A stretch of 64,000 nucleotides of DNA from positions 62,001 to 126,000 of the forward strand of contig JAHIRD010000027.1 in the NCBI GenBank assembly GCA_018818835.1, given 5' to 3'. Below the pieces are notes generated by a model that worked only from the letters and a program-made list of their open reading frames with translations, was not told the DNA's origin and made no database searches. The translations under genes and the position numbers were made by a program. The DNA is from Pseudomonadota bacterium. Lineage in GTDB: Bacteria > Desulfobacterota > Desulfobacteria > Desulfobacterales > Desulfolunaceae. This document shows, piece after piece, positions 8,158-15,011 of this stretch (position 1 is the stretch's first letter; every line of letters starts with the position of its first letter).

Positions 8158-8552
8158 GACAACCTCCAGAACCAAACAGGATTTGCTGACCAATATGAAT
8201 CATTAGCATATGCAGAACCATTCTTCCAAAGGCCGATATGTCCCTGGCCATCAGAGTATGATGGAATATTCATATAACAAATCACACCATTTCCAATGGG
8301 GTTCCCAATTGTTCCTGACCAGCTTTGATCAGGTGTTCCCCATGCTCTTCTTAAAATAGCAGCTAAATCTTGGGCTCCACGAATGGCACCACTGGGAGTT
8401 TTGTGTGCACTGGCAGCTTTAAATGAATTTTTCAGCATAACATCAGCTTTTGTTAATGCCTTACTCATGCGTATAGCACATGTATTCCCATAATCACTAT
8501 CTATTGTAAGTGAATAATTCCGTTCAACACTCGTAAACGTTGGCCTTGCCAT
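8154..8552 (-). CDS. Tae4-type type VI secretion amidase effector
   Basis: This 132-residue protein carries the Tae4 signature NTCAIRMSKAL with the catalytic Cys25, the GHIGLWKNG segment with the catalytic His105, and the terminal PVWFWRL. Asp118 may be the third residue. Tae4 enzymes cut the D-Glu-mDAP bond of peptidoglycan in the periplasm of a competitor after delivery by a type VI system. AAGGAGGTGTA before ATG 8552 is a strong ribosome site. No T6SS structural gene is in the window, so it is an orphan effector with its immunity gene immediately downstream. A second, broken Tae4 tail lies at 10111. Confidence 0.85.
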   Translation of the reverse strand: MARPTFTSVERNYSLTIDSDYGNTCAIRMSKALTKADVMLKNSFKAASAHKTPSGAIRGAQDLAAILRRAWGTPDQSWSGTIGNPIGNGVICYMNIPSYSDGQGHIGLWKNGSAYANDSYWSANPVWFWRLS

Positions 8553-8923
8553 TACACCTCCTTGTTGAATTATAAAACTGGACCCAGTTTCACTTTATAG
8601 GTTATGAATATTAAAATAGTTTAATTTATTATAGTGACCTCACAGGTCTAACATTCTCTAATAATACTATTTCACAACAGAGTTCATGTGATGAAATAAA
8701 TTAAATATTAATACAATGTCAAGACAAAATGTTCAATCAACCGTATAAAGTCGTATGATTTCATCAAAAATTGAAAACAGGAGAAAACAGGGGACGGGCA
8801 AATAATTCTTGTACGGTTTTAACCCCTTCAAACAAGGGCACAGCGCGCAATGATAGATTGTACGTATGTTTTTGCTCAATCGATGATTCGGGGGACATTC
8901 ATGCGAATTCGGGAATTCGGGCA
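8553..8923. repeat. Intergenic stretch with dispersed repeat family 3 (TTTTAACCCCTTCAAACAAG)
   Basis: No gene seen. From about 8797 to 8885 the sequence (CAAATAATTC, GTACGGTTTTAACCCCTTC, AAACAAGGGCAC, GTTTTTGCTCAATCGAT) closely matches 12404-12502 and, in part, 19029-19088. The AT-rich part 8580-8760 probably holds the tae4 promoter on the minus strand, but no clear boxes were found. Confidence 0.65.
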
Positions 8924-9382
8924 CACCACATAACACAACGCGGGAATAGGCGTCAGCAGACATTTTTCAATGATGAGGATTATCTCGCCTATATTGAAAT
9001 GATGTCGGAATGGTGTATGAGGTATCATGTTTCAGTATGGGCATATTGCCTTATGCCAAACCACGTCCATCTTATCCTTGTCCCGGAAACAAAAGACGGA
9101 TTGAATCTTGCTGTTGGTGAAGCTCACCGGCGATACACACGGCGGATAAATTTTCGAGAAGGGTGGCGGGGTCATTTATGGCAGGGTCGGTTCTCATCAT
9201 TTATCATGGACGAGAGATATCTTCTGGCTTGCACGAAATATGTTGAATTAAACCCAGTGCGTGCTGGCTTGGTAAAACGTCCGGAGGATTGGCCATGGAG
9301 CAGCGCCAGACCGCATATCACCGGCAAGGATGATATTCTTGTAAACATCAAACCCTTGTTAGGCCAAGTTTTTAATTTTTAG
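8924..9382 (+). pseudogene. REP-associated tyrosine transposase (RAYT), truncated at both ends
   Basis: From HHITQRGNRRQQTFF onward the frame reads as a Y1/HUH transposase. It includes MPNHVHLILVPE (the HxH metal site), GHLWQGRFSSF and the tyrosine region KYVELNPVRAGLV. The expected N-terminal MARxAR start is lost, and the C terminus stops at ...NIKPLLGQVFNF, about 60 residues short of the end seen in the first copy. The break falls exactly at a GTTAGGC (9358-9364), which fits the integron R' core GTTRRRY and marks the left edge of the cassette cluster. Confidence 0.8.
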
Positions 9383-9409
9383 CGTGCACATAGCGATGTA
9401 ACATTCTTG

Positions 9410-9437
9410 TTGACACTGTAACAAATTATGATACAAT
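9410..9437 (+). promoter_or_regulatory. higBA promoter, possibly giving a leaderless mRNA
   Basis: TTGACA (9410-9415) and TACAAT (9432-9437) are separated by 16 bases. The ATG of the toxin gene at 9445 lies only 7 bases beyond the -10, so transcription would begin at or next to the start codon. No ribosome site is visible before the ATG. Confidence 0.6.
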
Positions 9438-9444
9438 TCCCACT

Positions 9445-9720
9445 ATGATAAAAAGCTTCAAACATAAAGGACTTGCCGTTCTATTTGAAAAAGGACACTC
9501 TTCAAAACTTCGACAGGATTTACAATCACGTTCTTTACGACGGTTAGACGCTTTGGATCAGGCGGAATCATTGACAGAATTAAATATTCCTGGATTTAAT
9601 TTTCATGGTCTTCAAGGAAACCCCAAACGGTATAGCATTCACGTCAATGGCCCGTGGTGCATCACCTTTGAATGGGAAGATGGTGATGCATTAAAAATTG
9701 ATCTTGAACAATATCATTAG
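9445..9720 (+). CDS. higB: HigB-type toxin (RelE superfamily mRNA interferase)
   Basis: This 91-residue protein matches HigB toxins in length and pattern. MIKSFKHKGLAVLFEKG at the start, the LRRLDALDQAESLTEL helix, GFNFHGLQGNPKRYSIHVN and WCITFEWEDGDALKIDLEQY at the end are characteristic. HigB cuts mRNA on the ribosome and is neutralised by HigA. The antitoxin gene follows after 12 bases, the usual toxin-first order of this module. Together they form the first gene cassette of the attC cluster (about 9359-10112). Confidence 0.9.
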   Translation: MIKSFKHKGLAVLFEKGHSSKLRQDLQSRSLRRLDALDQAESLTELNIPGFNFHGLQGNPKRYSIHVNGPWCITFEWEDGDALKIDLEQYH

Positions 9721-9732
9721 AGAGGTAAAACT

Positions 9733-10062
9733 ATGGGAGATATTTTAGCTAAACGCCCTTTAAGAAGACCGCCGACACATCCCGGGGAGATTTTACGGGA
9801 AGATGTACTTAAAGGTCTTGGTTTATCAGTGAGTGAAGCGGCGAGGAGACTAGGGGTTTCACGTCAACAACTCCATCGTATATTAGCTTGTACTCATCCA
9901 ATCACTACTGAAATGGCCCTAAGAATCGGCAAATTTGCAGGTAATGGCCCTGGACTTTGGTTACGTATGCAACAAAATTACGATTTGTGGCATACGACAG
10001 AAAAGATATCCGTTGAGCTTTCCAAAATTCAAACAGTTACAGAGAATAGGCTCGAAGCCTAA
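9733..10062 (+). CDS. higA: HigA-type antitoxin (XRE/HTH)
   Basis: This 109-residue protein has the typical HigA start (PPTHPGEILREDVLKGLGLS) followed by the helix-turn-helix SEAARRLGVSRQQLHRILAC, then the MALRIGKFAGNGPGLWLRMQ segment shared by HigA/VapI proteins. It should bind HigB and the shared promoter. AGAGGTAAAACT precedes ATG 9733. Its stop codon (GCC TAA) lies inside the R'' box GCCTAAC of an attC-like site, as expected for an integron cassette gene. Confidence 0.92.
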   Translation: MGDILAKRPLRRPPTHPGEILREDVLKGLGLSVSEAARRLGVSRQQLHRILACTHPITTEMALRIGKFAGNGPGLWLRMQQNYDLWHTTEKISVELSKIQTVTENRLEA

Positions 10063-10118
10063 CATCGACATGCAATGGAGCGCAAACAGCTCGCGCCCAC
10101 TGATGCCAAGCGTAACGA
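10057..10118 (+). repeat. attC-like recombination site 1 (end of higBA cassette)
   Basis: R'' is GCCTAAC (10057-10063), the exact complement of GTTAGGC at 9358-9364 where the cassette begins. TGGAGCGC and GCGCCCA form the inner stem with one unpaired A, and the site ends in CCAAGCG before the next cassette at 10113. The R' copy at this point (GTAACGA) is degenerate. About 60 bases, a usual attC length. Confidence 0.7.
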
Positions 10119-10164
10119 ATATTATTGGTCTGCAAGCCCTGTATGGTTTTGGAGGTTAAATTGA
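10111..10164 (+). pseudogene. Tae4 effector, C-terminal tail remnant
   Basis: Eighteen codons read RNEYYWSASPVWFWRLN-stop, closely matching the end of the intact Tae4 (SYWSANPVWFWRLS). The rest of the gene is missing and the fragment begins at the attC boundary. This points to a second, recombined effector-immunity cassette. Confidence 0.65.
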
Positions 10165-10448
10165 ACTATATAAAATTCGGCTTTTTTTTATTTTTCTTTA
10201 TATCACTTGGCCATGATGTATTTGCCAACGATTTGAAATTCAATGCGCCTGAATTTAAAAAAATCGAACGCGCCTGTCCAGAGTGCATTGACAATCAAGT
10301 GATGATATGCGGCAATCAAAATATTCCGAAGCACCGTCACCGGTACCCTGTTGTCTACCGCTACACCGTTACTGTTCACGACGTTCACTCTAACCTTCGG
10401 CTCGTATCTCCGATTCTCTCCGACTCGCCTCCATCAGGCTGGGTCTGA
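10161..10448 (+). CDS. Secreted protein, possible second Tai4-like immunity protein (chimeric or broken)
   Basis: The TTG at 10161 overlaps the TGA of the Tae4 tail, with GGAGG four bases upstream, the same effector-immunity junction as at 8157. The first 26 residues are a signal peptide (LNYIKFGFFLFFFISLGHDV then FAN). The next segment contains two Cys pairs (ACPECIDNQVMIC). After about residue 55 composition changes to GC-rich, low-quality sequence (PSGWV end), so the true C terminus seems to be lost. It is the content of cassette 2 (10113 to about 10498). The immunity role is inferred only from position. Confidence 0.45.
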   Translation: MNYIKFGFFLFFFISLGHDVFANDLKFNAPEFKKIERACPECIDNQVMICGNQNIPKHRHRYPVVYRYTVTVHDVHSNLRLVSPILSDSPPSGWV

Positions 10449-10557
10449 GACTTGCCAAACGCTGTGACTACGTGATACATTTGACTCTCTTTTAAGCGTT
10501 TTTTATGCAAATAGACCAAAGTTTATCCTTAATGAATAATTACCGATCGGAATATAT

Positions 10558-10806
10558 ATGAAATTATTAATACGTAACTTAGATCGATTAACTACAGAAG
10601 AAGAGCTGAAAGGTTTGTTTCAAGAGTTCGGTTCAGTTCAATCTTGCACCTTGGTAATTGACCGAGATAGTGGCAAGTCTAAAGGTTTTGCTTTCATTGA
10701 GATGCCAAAGTCAGGCGAAGCAAAATCCGCAATCAAAAATCTAAACAACAAAACTATCGGCAGCAATAAAATACGTGTTAAGAAGGCTGAAGATAAAAAT
10801 GCATAA
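10558..10806 (+). CDS. RRM-domain RNA-binding protein
   Basis: This 82-residue protein is a single RNA-recognition motif. RNP2 is KLLIRNL at residues 2-8 and RNP1 is SKGFAFIEM near 41-49, with the connecting LFQEFGSVQSCTLVIDRDSG. Small bacterial RRM proteins of this type bind single-stranded RNA and are often stress regulated. Its stop codon lies in the R'' box GCATAAC (10801) of the following attC-like site, so it is a cassette gene. The cassette likely begins at the GCGTT at 10496-10500. Confidence 0.9.
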   Translation: MKLLIRNLDRLTTEEELKGLFQEFGSVQSCTLVIDRDSGKSKGFAFIEMPKSGEAKSAIKNLNNKTIGSNKIRVKKAEDKNA

Positions 10807-10921
10807 CAAAACGCTGGAGAGTTACCAGGCTTGCTTCACGGCTTTTTCGGAAGTATCTGATTCATGAAAATTTACTTTTTTTTGGGGTTTAAAAGTCTGG
10901 CCCCTAAGCTCCGCGTTAATA
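10801..10921 (+). repeat. attC-like recombination site 2 (end of RRM cassette)
   Basis: R'' is GCATAAC (10801-10807) and R' is GTTAATA (10915-10921). AACGCTGGAG near the left end pairs with CTCCGCGTT at the right end with one extrahelical T. About 121 bases, similar in size to Vibrio-type attC sites. The region between contains no gene. Confidence 0.65.
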
Positions 10922-10933
10922 TGAGAGAAAGAT

Positions 10934-11236
10934 ATGTCATCTTCAAAAGAAGAATTTGTTGAGGTCATTAAGAAAATTCGCAAGGTGGTAGCATCTGATG
11001 AATGCAAAGAATGCTCTTGCCCAAACATACGATGTGAACTTCACGGCGATTGTTATAATTGCATTCGAGTTTACAGATATGTTGGTCACCATGTTCCAAG
11101 GTGCCTTCAGTTCGTGCTGGACAAGAAGCTGGCCGCCGTTTCAAAAACCATAGAAAAAGAAATGGGAAATAGGCCCAAGACGCCTGATGAGTTTTACGAC
11201 CATTTAAATGCTGTAATGCCCAAAATAGATATTTAA
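10934..11236 (+). CDS. Cys-rich protein of unknown function (cassette gene)
   Basis: This 100-residue protein has a cysteine cluster in its centre (DECKECSCPNIRCELHGDC, then YNCIRV and HHVPRC) that could bind zinc or an Fe-S cluster. A helical C terminus follows. No known family or catalytic motif is recognised. The ATG is 13 bases beyond the attC site. Its stop (ATT TAA) lies in R'' ATTTAAC of the next attC-like site. Confidence 0.6.
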   Translation: MSSSKEEFVEVIKKIRKVVASDECKECSCPNIRCELHGDCYNCIRVYRYVGHHVPRCLQFVLDKKLAAVSKTIEKEMGNRPKTPDEFYDHLNAVMPKIDI

Positions 11237-11332
11237 CATGGCATTTAAGGGGACGCGAACCAGCAAGCCACGAACTCGCAAAACCTGCGGGTTGCCCATT
11301 TTGGCGTGTCGCGCCCCTAAATTCTGTTATGT
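11231..11332 (+). repeat. attC-like recombination site 3 (end of Cys-rich cassette)
   Basis: The best of the three sites. R'' is ATTTAAC (11231-11237) and R' is GTTATGT (11326-11332). The stem ATTTAAGGGGACGCGA (11243-11258) pairs with TCGCGCCCCTAAAT (11309-11322), leaving two unpaired A residues on one arm, like the extrahelical bases that integrase recognises. 102 bases in all. Confidence 0.75.
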
Positions 11333-11352
11333 GGGAAGAAGAGGGAATAGAT

Positions 11353-12258
11353 ATGTTGACGGGTATCCACATTCTAATGACATACACGTGCAACCTTGAA
11401 TGTGACCATTGCTTCCTTTACTCAGGTCCTAATGCGCAAGGTACCATGACACTACCGCAAATCCGTTCTGTGCTCGATGAATCCCTAAAAATTGGCACGG
11501 TGGAATGGATATACTTCGAAGGAGGAGAACCTTTTCTTTTTTATCCCTCAATGCTGGAAGGAGTCAGGCTTGCACGAGATCTGGGATTTAAAGTCGGGGT
11601 AGTGACTAATGCTTATGGTGCAATTTCTAAAGAGGATGCTGAGGTCTGGTTTCGTCCTCTCGCGGCTCTTGGGGTAGCAGACCTCAGTATCAGCGACGAT
11701 TCGTTTCATTATGCGGAAGGCGACAGCCCCGCCAAGCGCGGCCTATCGGTTGCACGCAAGCTCGGGATCCCGACTGCCCCTATTTGCATTCAGAAGCCCT
11801 TTGTTGATGCGATGCCTGGACAAGGGCAGGACAAGGGCGCCCCTGTAATAGGTGGTGGTGCCATGTTCAAGGGAAGAGCTGTCGAAAATCTGACTGCTGG
11901 GCTACCCCGCAGACCCTGCCACGAACTTATTCAATGCCCACACGAAGATCTGCTATCTCCATCACGGGTTCATGTTGACTGTTATGGTCATGTTCATCTC
12001 TGCCAAGGTTTAAGCATGGGCAACATGTGGGAACGTCCACTTTCAGCGCTGGTCCTTGAATACGCGGCGAACTCGCACCCGATATGTGGTCCACTGATCA
12101 AAGGTGGCCCTGCTCTGTTGGCGAGTCATTATGATGTGGACCATGAGGGAACATTCGTTGATGAATGCCACTTCTGCTATCTTGTCCGCCGCGCTCTTGT
12201 CGACACGTTTCCGGAGGATCTTGCTCCAAGGCAGGTCTATGGTCTCGAAGAGAAATGA
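11353..12258 (+). CDS. Radical SAM protein (cassette gene)
   Basis: This protein has 301 residues from the ATG at 11353, which has GAGGGAAT upstream; an ATG at 11329 overlaps the attC R' box. TYTCNLECDHCFLY holds the CxxxCxxC motif for the 4Fe-4S cluster that cleaves S-adenosylmethionine, and FEGGEPFL is the GGE motif. The C-terminal half has further cysteines (RRPCHELIQCPHE, DCYGHVHLCQG, DECHFCYLV), suggesting a SPASM-like auxiliary cluster region. The substrate is unknown. It is the last recognisable gene of the cassette run; no attC site was found after its stop. Confidence 0.85.
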   Translation: MLTGIHILMTYTCNLECDHCFLYSGPNAQGTMTLPQIRSVLDESLKIGTVEWIYFEGGEPFLFYPSMLEGVRLARDLGFKVGVVTNAYGAISKEDAEVWFRPLAALGVADLSISDDSFHYAEGDSPAKRGLSVARKLGIPTAPICIQKPFVDAMPGQGQDKGAPVIGGGAMFKGRAVENLTAGLPRRPCHELIQCPHEDLLSPSRVHVDCYGHVHLCQGLSMGNMWERPLSALVLEYAANSHPICGPLIKGGPALLASHYDVDHEGTFVDECHFCYLVRRALVDTFPEDLAPRQVYGLEEK

Positions 12259-12541
12259 AACCAACTACGAAAAATTGAATTCACTATTACGATATCGATT
12301 CTCGAAACTGAAATTAATTAGTGTTAACAAATCATTTAAAGATATAAATAATGTAAACGTGATTTACTATTGTCAAACTTCAGAATCAGCAAAACCTATT
12401 GGCAAATAATTCGTGTACGGTTTTAACCCCTTCAAACAAGGGCACGGCATGCTGTGACCCTCCATTATACGAATGTTTTTGCTCAATCGATTGACCCTGA
12501 AAACTTGGGAAAAATTGTAAAGAAGATGGGCGTGTCAAATA
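12259..12541. repeat. Intergenic repeat family 3, copy 2
   Basis: 12404-12502 repeats the sequence seen at 8797-8885 (GTACGGTTTTAACCCCTTC, AAACAAGGGCACGGC, GTTTTTGCTCAATCGATTGA). The remainder is AT-rich and holds no gene. No R'' box matching the radical SAM cassette (expected ACATAAC) was found, so the right end of the cluster has been lost. Confidence 0.65.
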
Positions 12542-12799
12542 TCAATGATTAGCTGCTCGATCCAATTCTTCTCGAATTACTTGGCGAATAACCGTTTCGT
12601 CGAGAGATTTTCCGCTCTTCGTAAGATATTCCCTGAGGGCTTCATTAATCATTGTCTGGTAACCATACCCGGATTTTTCCGATCGTGTACGGAAATCATC
12701 AATGATATCCGTATCAAGATACATTGTAATTCTGGTTTTTCCTTTTGTCGGAACAACCTGGCCTCTTTTGGCCTTTGTGAGATCATATTCCTTTTTCAT
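12542..12799 (-). CDS. brnA: BrnA-type antitoxin
   Basis: This protein has 85 residues. GKTRITMYLDTDIIDDFRTR is the ribbon-helix-helix strand and first helix of BrnA antitoxins, followed by SEKSGYGYQTMINEALREYL. The N-terminal linker is basic. BrnA neutralises BrnT and represses the shared promoter. It overlaps the toxin gene by 17 bases, downstream of it, the usual brnT-brnA order. Confidence 0.9.
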   Translation of the reverse strand: MKKEYDLTKAKRGQVVPTKGKTRITMYLDTDIIDDFRTRSEKSGYGYQTMINEALREYLTKSGKSLDETVIRQVIREELDRAANH

Positions 12800-13055
12800 A
12801 TTCTTTCCTTTCCGTTGGCGTTACCTTTCGGGCCGAAATCAAACGGATACTATCTGGGCGGTATGTATAAACAACGGCGATTATTCGACCAACTGCATCG
12901 GAACCAACGGTCACGAATCGTTTTTCACCGGCAACTACATGGTCTTCCATGGTCATGGCAAATGGATCGTAAAGCACAAACTCAGCATCGGGAAAGCGTA
13001 TCCCATGTTTTTTAAAGTTGATTTCAGCTTTATTCGTATCCCACGTTATGTCCAT
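12783..13055 (-). CDS. brnT: BrnT-type ribonuclease toxin
   Basis: The start is set at the ATG at 13055 (MDITWDTNKAEINFKKHGIR), giving 90 residues. The longer frame to 13073 would start inside the -10 box. The conserved BrnT pattern is complete: NFKKHGIRFPDAEFVLYDPF, RFVTVGSDAVGRIIAVVYTY and RLISARKVTPTERKEYE. BrnT is a RelE-fold ribonuclease that stops translation. No ribosome site is visible, in line with a near-leaderless message. Confidence 0.9.
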   Translation of the reverse strand: MDITWDTNKAEINFKKHGIRFPDAEFVLYDPFAMTMEDHVVAGEKRFVTVGSDAVGRIIAVVYTYRPDSIRLISARKVTPTERKEYEKGI

Positions 13056-13062
13056 GTACAAA

Positions 13063-13093
13063 ATTGTATACATACAATGTATGCATATGTCAA
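13063..13093 (-). promoter_or_regulatory. brnTA promoter with palindromic operator
   Basis: On the minus strand TTGACA (13088-13093) and TATACA (13065-13070) are 17 bases apart. The inverted repeat ATTGTAT-AC-ATACAAT (13063-13078) covers the -10 and spacer, a natural binding site for the BrnA antitoxin. Transcription would start about 3 bases before the ATG. Confidence 0.7.
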
Positions 13094-13456
13094 TAATTAT
13101 TAGTGAGACTTTAATGTAATACCCTGAATATAATCAGAAAGTCCCAACAATCGTACTCAAGCTGACCCAAAATACCGAGTTTGGGTATCGTTAAATTTAA
13201 AGAAAAGCAGGGACAGACAAACAGGTTTTGTTTTTTTGTGTGACGACGTTAACATATTCCTATACACCAATCACCATACATAACCCATTTGCCCAGCTTT
13301 TTAAGCTTGTCCCCGCGAAGGCTGGGAAGCTGGCCGCCGGGGGCAATTTCTTCGTGCTCTTCGTGTCCTCCAGTGAGCGACGCGAACGGGTAGTTAAAAA
13401 CATGTGCCTTCGGCAGCCCTTCCGGGGCATATTTATAGAGTTCAGGAATCGACTGT
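13094..13456. repeat. Intergenic stretch with repeat family 2
   Basis: 13291-13400 carries CCAGCTTTTTAAGCTTGTCC, GCGAAGGCTGGGAAGCTGG and TTCTTCGTGCTCTTCGTG, followed by a AGTGAGCGACGCGAACGG block. It matches 19295-19402, 45788-45885 and 2889-2950. No gene seen. Confidence 0.65.
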
Positions 13457-13900
13457 CTACTTAAGCAAGGGGTCGTTTTCGATCTGTTTGATCAGTGCCT
13501 CGTTCCTTTGCATGGTGGCATCCATATTTGCTGCGTCATTGGGGCTCATGGGCGTGGGCTGGGGACCAAAGTGATGGGGTTCATTGAACATTTTATTGAG
13601 CATATTATTTGTTTTCTTCATGGTCCGATTGTATTCGGCCCGTTCTTCCGGGGTCATTTCCGCTTCACCGCTGCCTTGTCCTGTATCCGTACTGTTCGGA
13701 ACCTTCCAGTTATCCCGGTTATTGACATAATTCTGGCCGGCCTGACTGTATGTGCCACCGTGATTTAACGTTGAATTGGCTGAATTCTGTGCTGAAGACT
13801 GTCGTGAATAATGGTCACTGTAAGCGGCCATGGCAGGGTATACGCCAAGCAATCCTGTCACAATAAAACCTGTGATCATCATTAAAAAAGGATGTTTCAT
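13457..13900 (-). CDS. Small secreted protein, unknown function
   Basis: The start at 13900 follows GGAGGTCCCC; a longer frame to 13924 has no ribosome site. The 147 residues open with a signal peptide (KHPFLMMITGFIVTGLLGVY then PAMAA). The mature part is low-complexity and polar, rich in Ser, Asn, Gln and Met (YSRQSSAQNSANSTLNHGG). No catalytic motif is recognised. It stands alone between repeats and the sensor gene. Confidence 0.6.
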   Translation of the reverse strand: MKHPFLMMITGFIVTGLLGVYPAMAAYSDHYSRQSSAQNSANSTLNHGGTYSQAGQNYVNNRDNWKVPNSTDTGQGSGEAEMTPEERAEYNRTMKKTNNMLNKMFNEPHHFGPQPTPMSPNDAANMDATMQRNEALIKQIENDPLLK

Positions 13901-14177
13901 GGGGACCTCCATTTTTTTCGACAAACAAAAGCTTCTTTTTGTTTTTATTTAAGCTTCAGATCACTATCCCTATTTTATAATAGAAGGGCTACTGGATTTC
14001 AAGATAAATTATCCGGTCATGCAGGCAGGAATTTTTGCTTTTATGAGATCATTTGAAATGAGCCGAAAATAATGATATAATCTTTTATCGTTTGTCACGA
14101 GACGCCCGTTCCTCAGAACATCGTATCCCGCGTGATTTCCACCGCCCCTGATACAATCGGGGATTCAAGGAGAAACA

Positions 14178-15011
14178 TTGAAAACAACATCCGGTTTTTT
14201 TATTGGTATGGGAATGATCATTTTTGTTCTTTGTGCCGCGGCTGCAGTCTGTCTGGTGTTTTCCGATCTGATTCCCTCCTGGAACCTGATTAACCTTCCG
14301 GTGCATTCCACCATCGAAACACTGGGGGGGATTTCGGCCCTGCTCATTGCCATGGTTCTGTTACAGCAAAAACGTAAGACAGACAACGAATCCTTTTATC
14401 TTGTGGGCACCGGATTTGCCTGCATGGGCGTGCTGGACACCTTTCATGCCATGTGCATGCCCGGGGATGCCTTTATTTTTCTTCACAGTGCGGCAAGTCT
14501 GGCCGGAGGATTTTTCTTTGCAGGGGTGTTGCTCCCGGACAAGCTTCTTCTACGATATAGAGCCGAACAGAGTTGGATTGCCGGACTTTTTGTGCTCATC
14601 TGCTTCTCGGTGGGTCTTCGCGCTCTGATATTTCCCCAGGATGTCCCCATGATTATCCGCCTTTATGATGGCCAGTTTACCCTCGCGGCCATTCTGTTAA
14701 ATACCTGTGCCAGCCTTTTTTTTCTGGTGTCCGTCCCCAAATTTTATATCAGGTACCGATCCACACAAAATACAGACCACCTTGTATTCCTGCTCCTGGC
14801 CCTTTTTTTCGGCCTGGCCGAAATAATCTTTCAATATTCGGACACCTGGAATGATATATGGTGGGCCTGGCATTTATTACGGTTTATCGCCTACATCATG
14901 ATTCTTTTTTTTGTGGGAAAACGTCATTTTCAGCTGGCCAAGTGTTTCCAGCCAAACCAGAGTCTGTCCCCCAAAAATAGCACAACCATGGGTGAGGCCG
15001 GAAAACAATGA
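14178..15011 (+). CDS. Multi-span membrane sensor-like protein (MASE-type), no output domain
   Basis: This protein has 277 residues from a TTG at 14178 preceded by AAGGAG. About eight hydrophobic segments fill the chain, with LDTFHAMCMPG and histidines between spans. This resembles the membrane sensor modules (MASE3-like) that usually sit before kinase or GGDEF domains, but here the protein stops after the last span and a short polar tail. Its stop overlaps the start of the TauE/SafE gene (ATGA), so the two are translationally coupled. Ligand and output are unknown. Confidence 0.6.
   Translation: MKTTSGFFIGMGMIIFVLCAAAAVCLVFSDLIPSWNLINLPVHSTIETLGGISALLIAMVLLQQKRKTDNESFYLVGTGFACMGVLDTFHAMCMPGDAFIFLHSAASLAGGFFFAGVLLPDKLLLRYRAEQSWIAGLFVLICFSVGLRALIFPQDVPMIIRLYDGQFTLAAILLNTCASLFFLVSVPKFYIRYRSTQNTDHLVFLLLALFFGLAEIIFQYSDTWNDIWWAWHLLRFIAYIMILFFVGKRHFQLAKCFQPNQSLSPKNSTTMGEAGKQ

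Noticed and set aside
10125-10160. TTG at 10125 as the start of the secreted protein
   Set aside because: It lies inside the Tae4 tail; TTG 10161 has GGAGG at the right distance and begins the signal peptide.
10388-10504. A fourth attC site between the immunity-like fragment and the RRM gene
   Set aside because: Only the right end (AAGCGTT) fits; no complementary left half with an R'' box could be read, so the boundary is left open.
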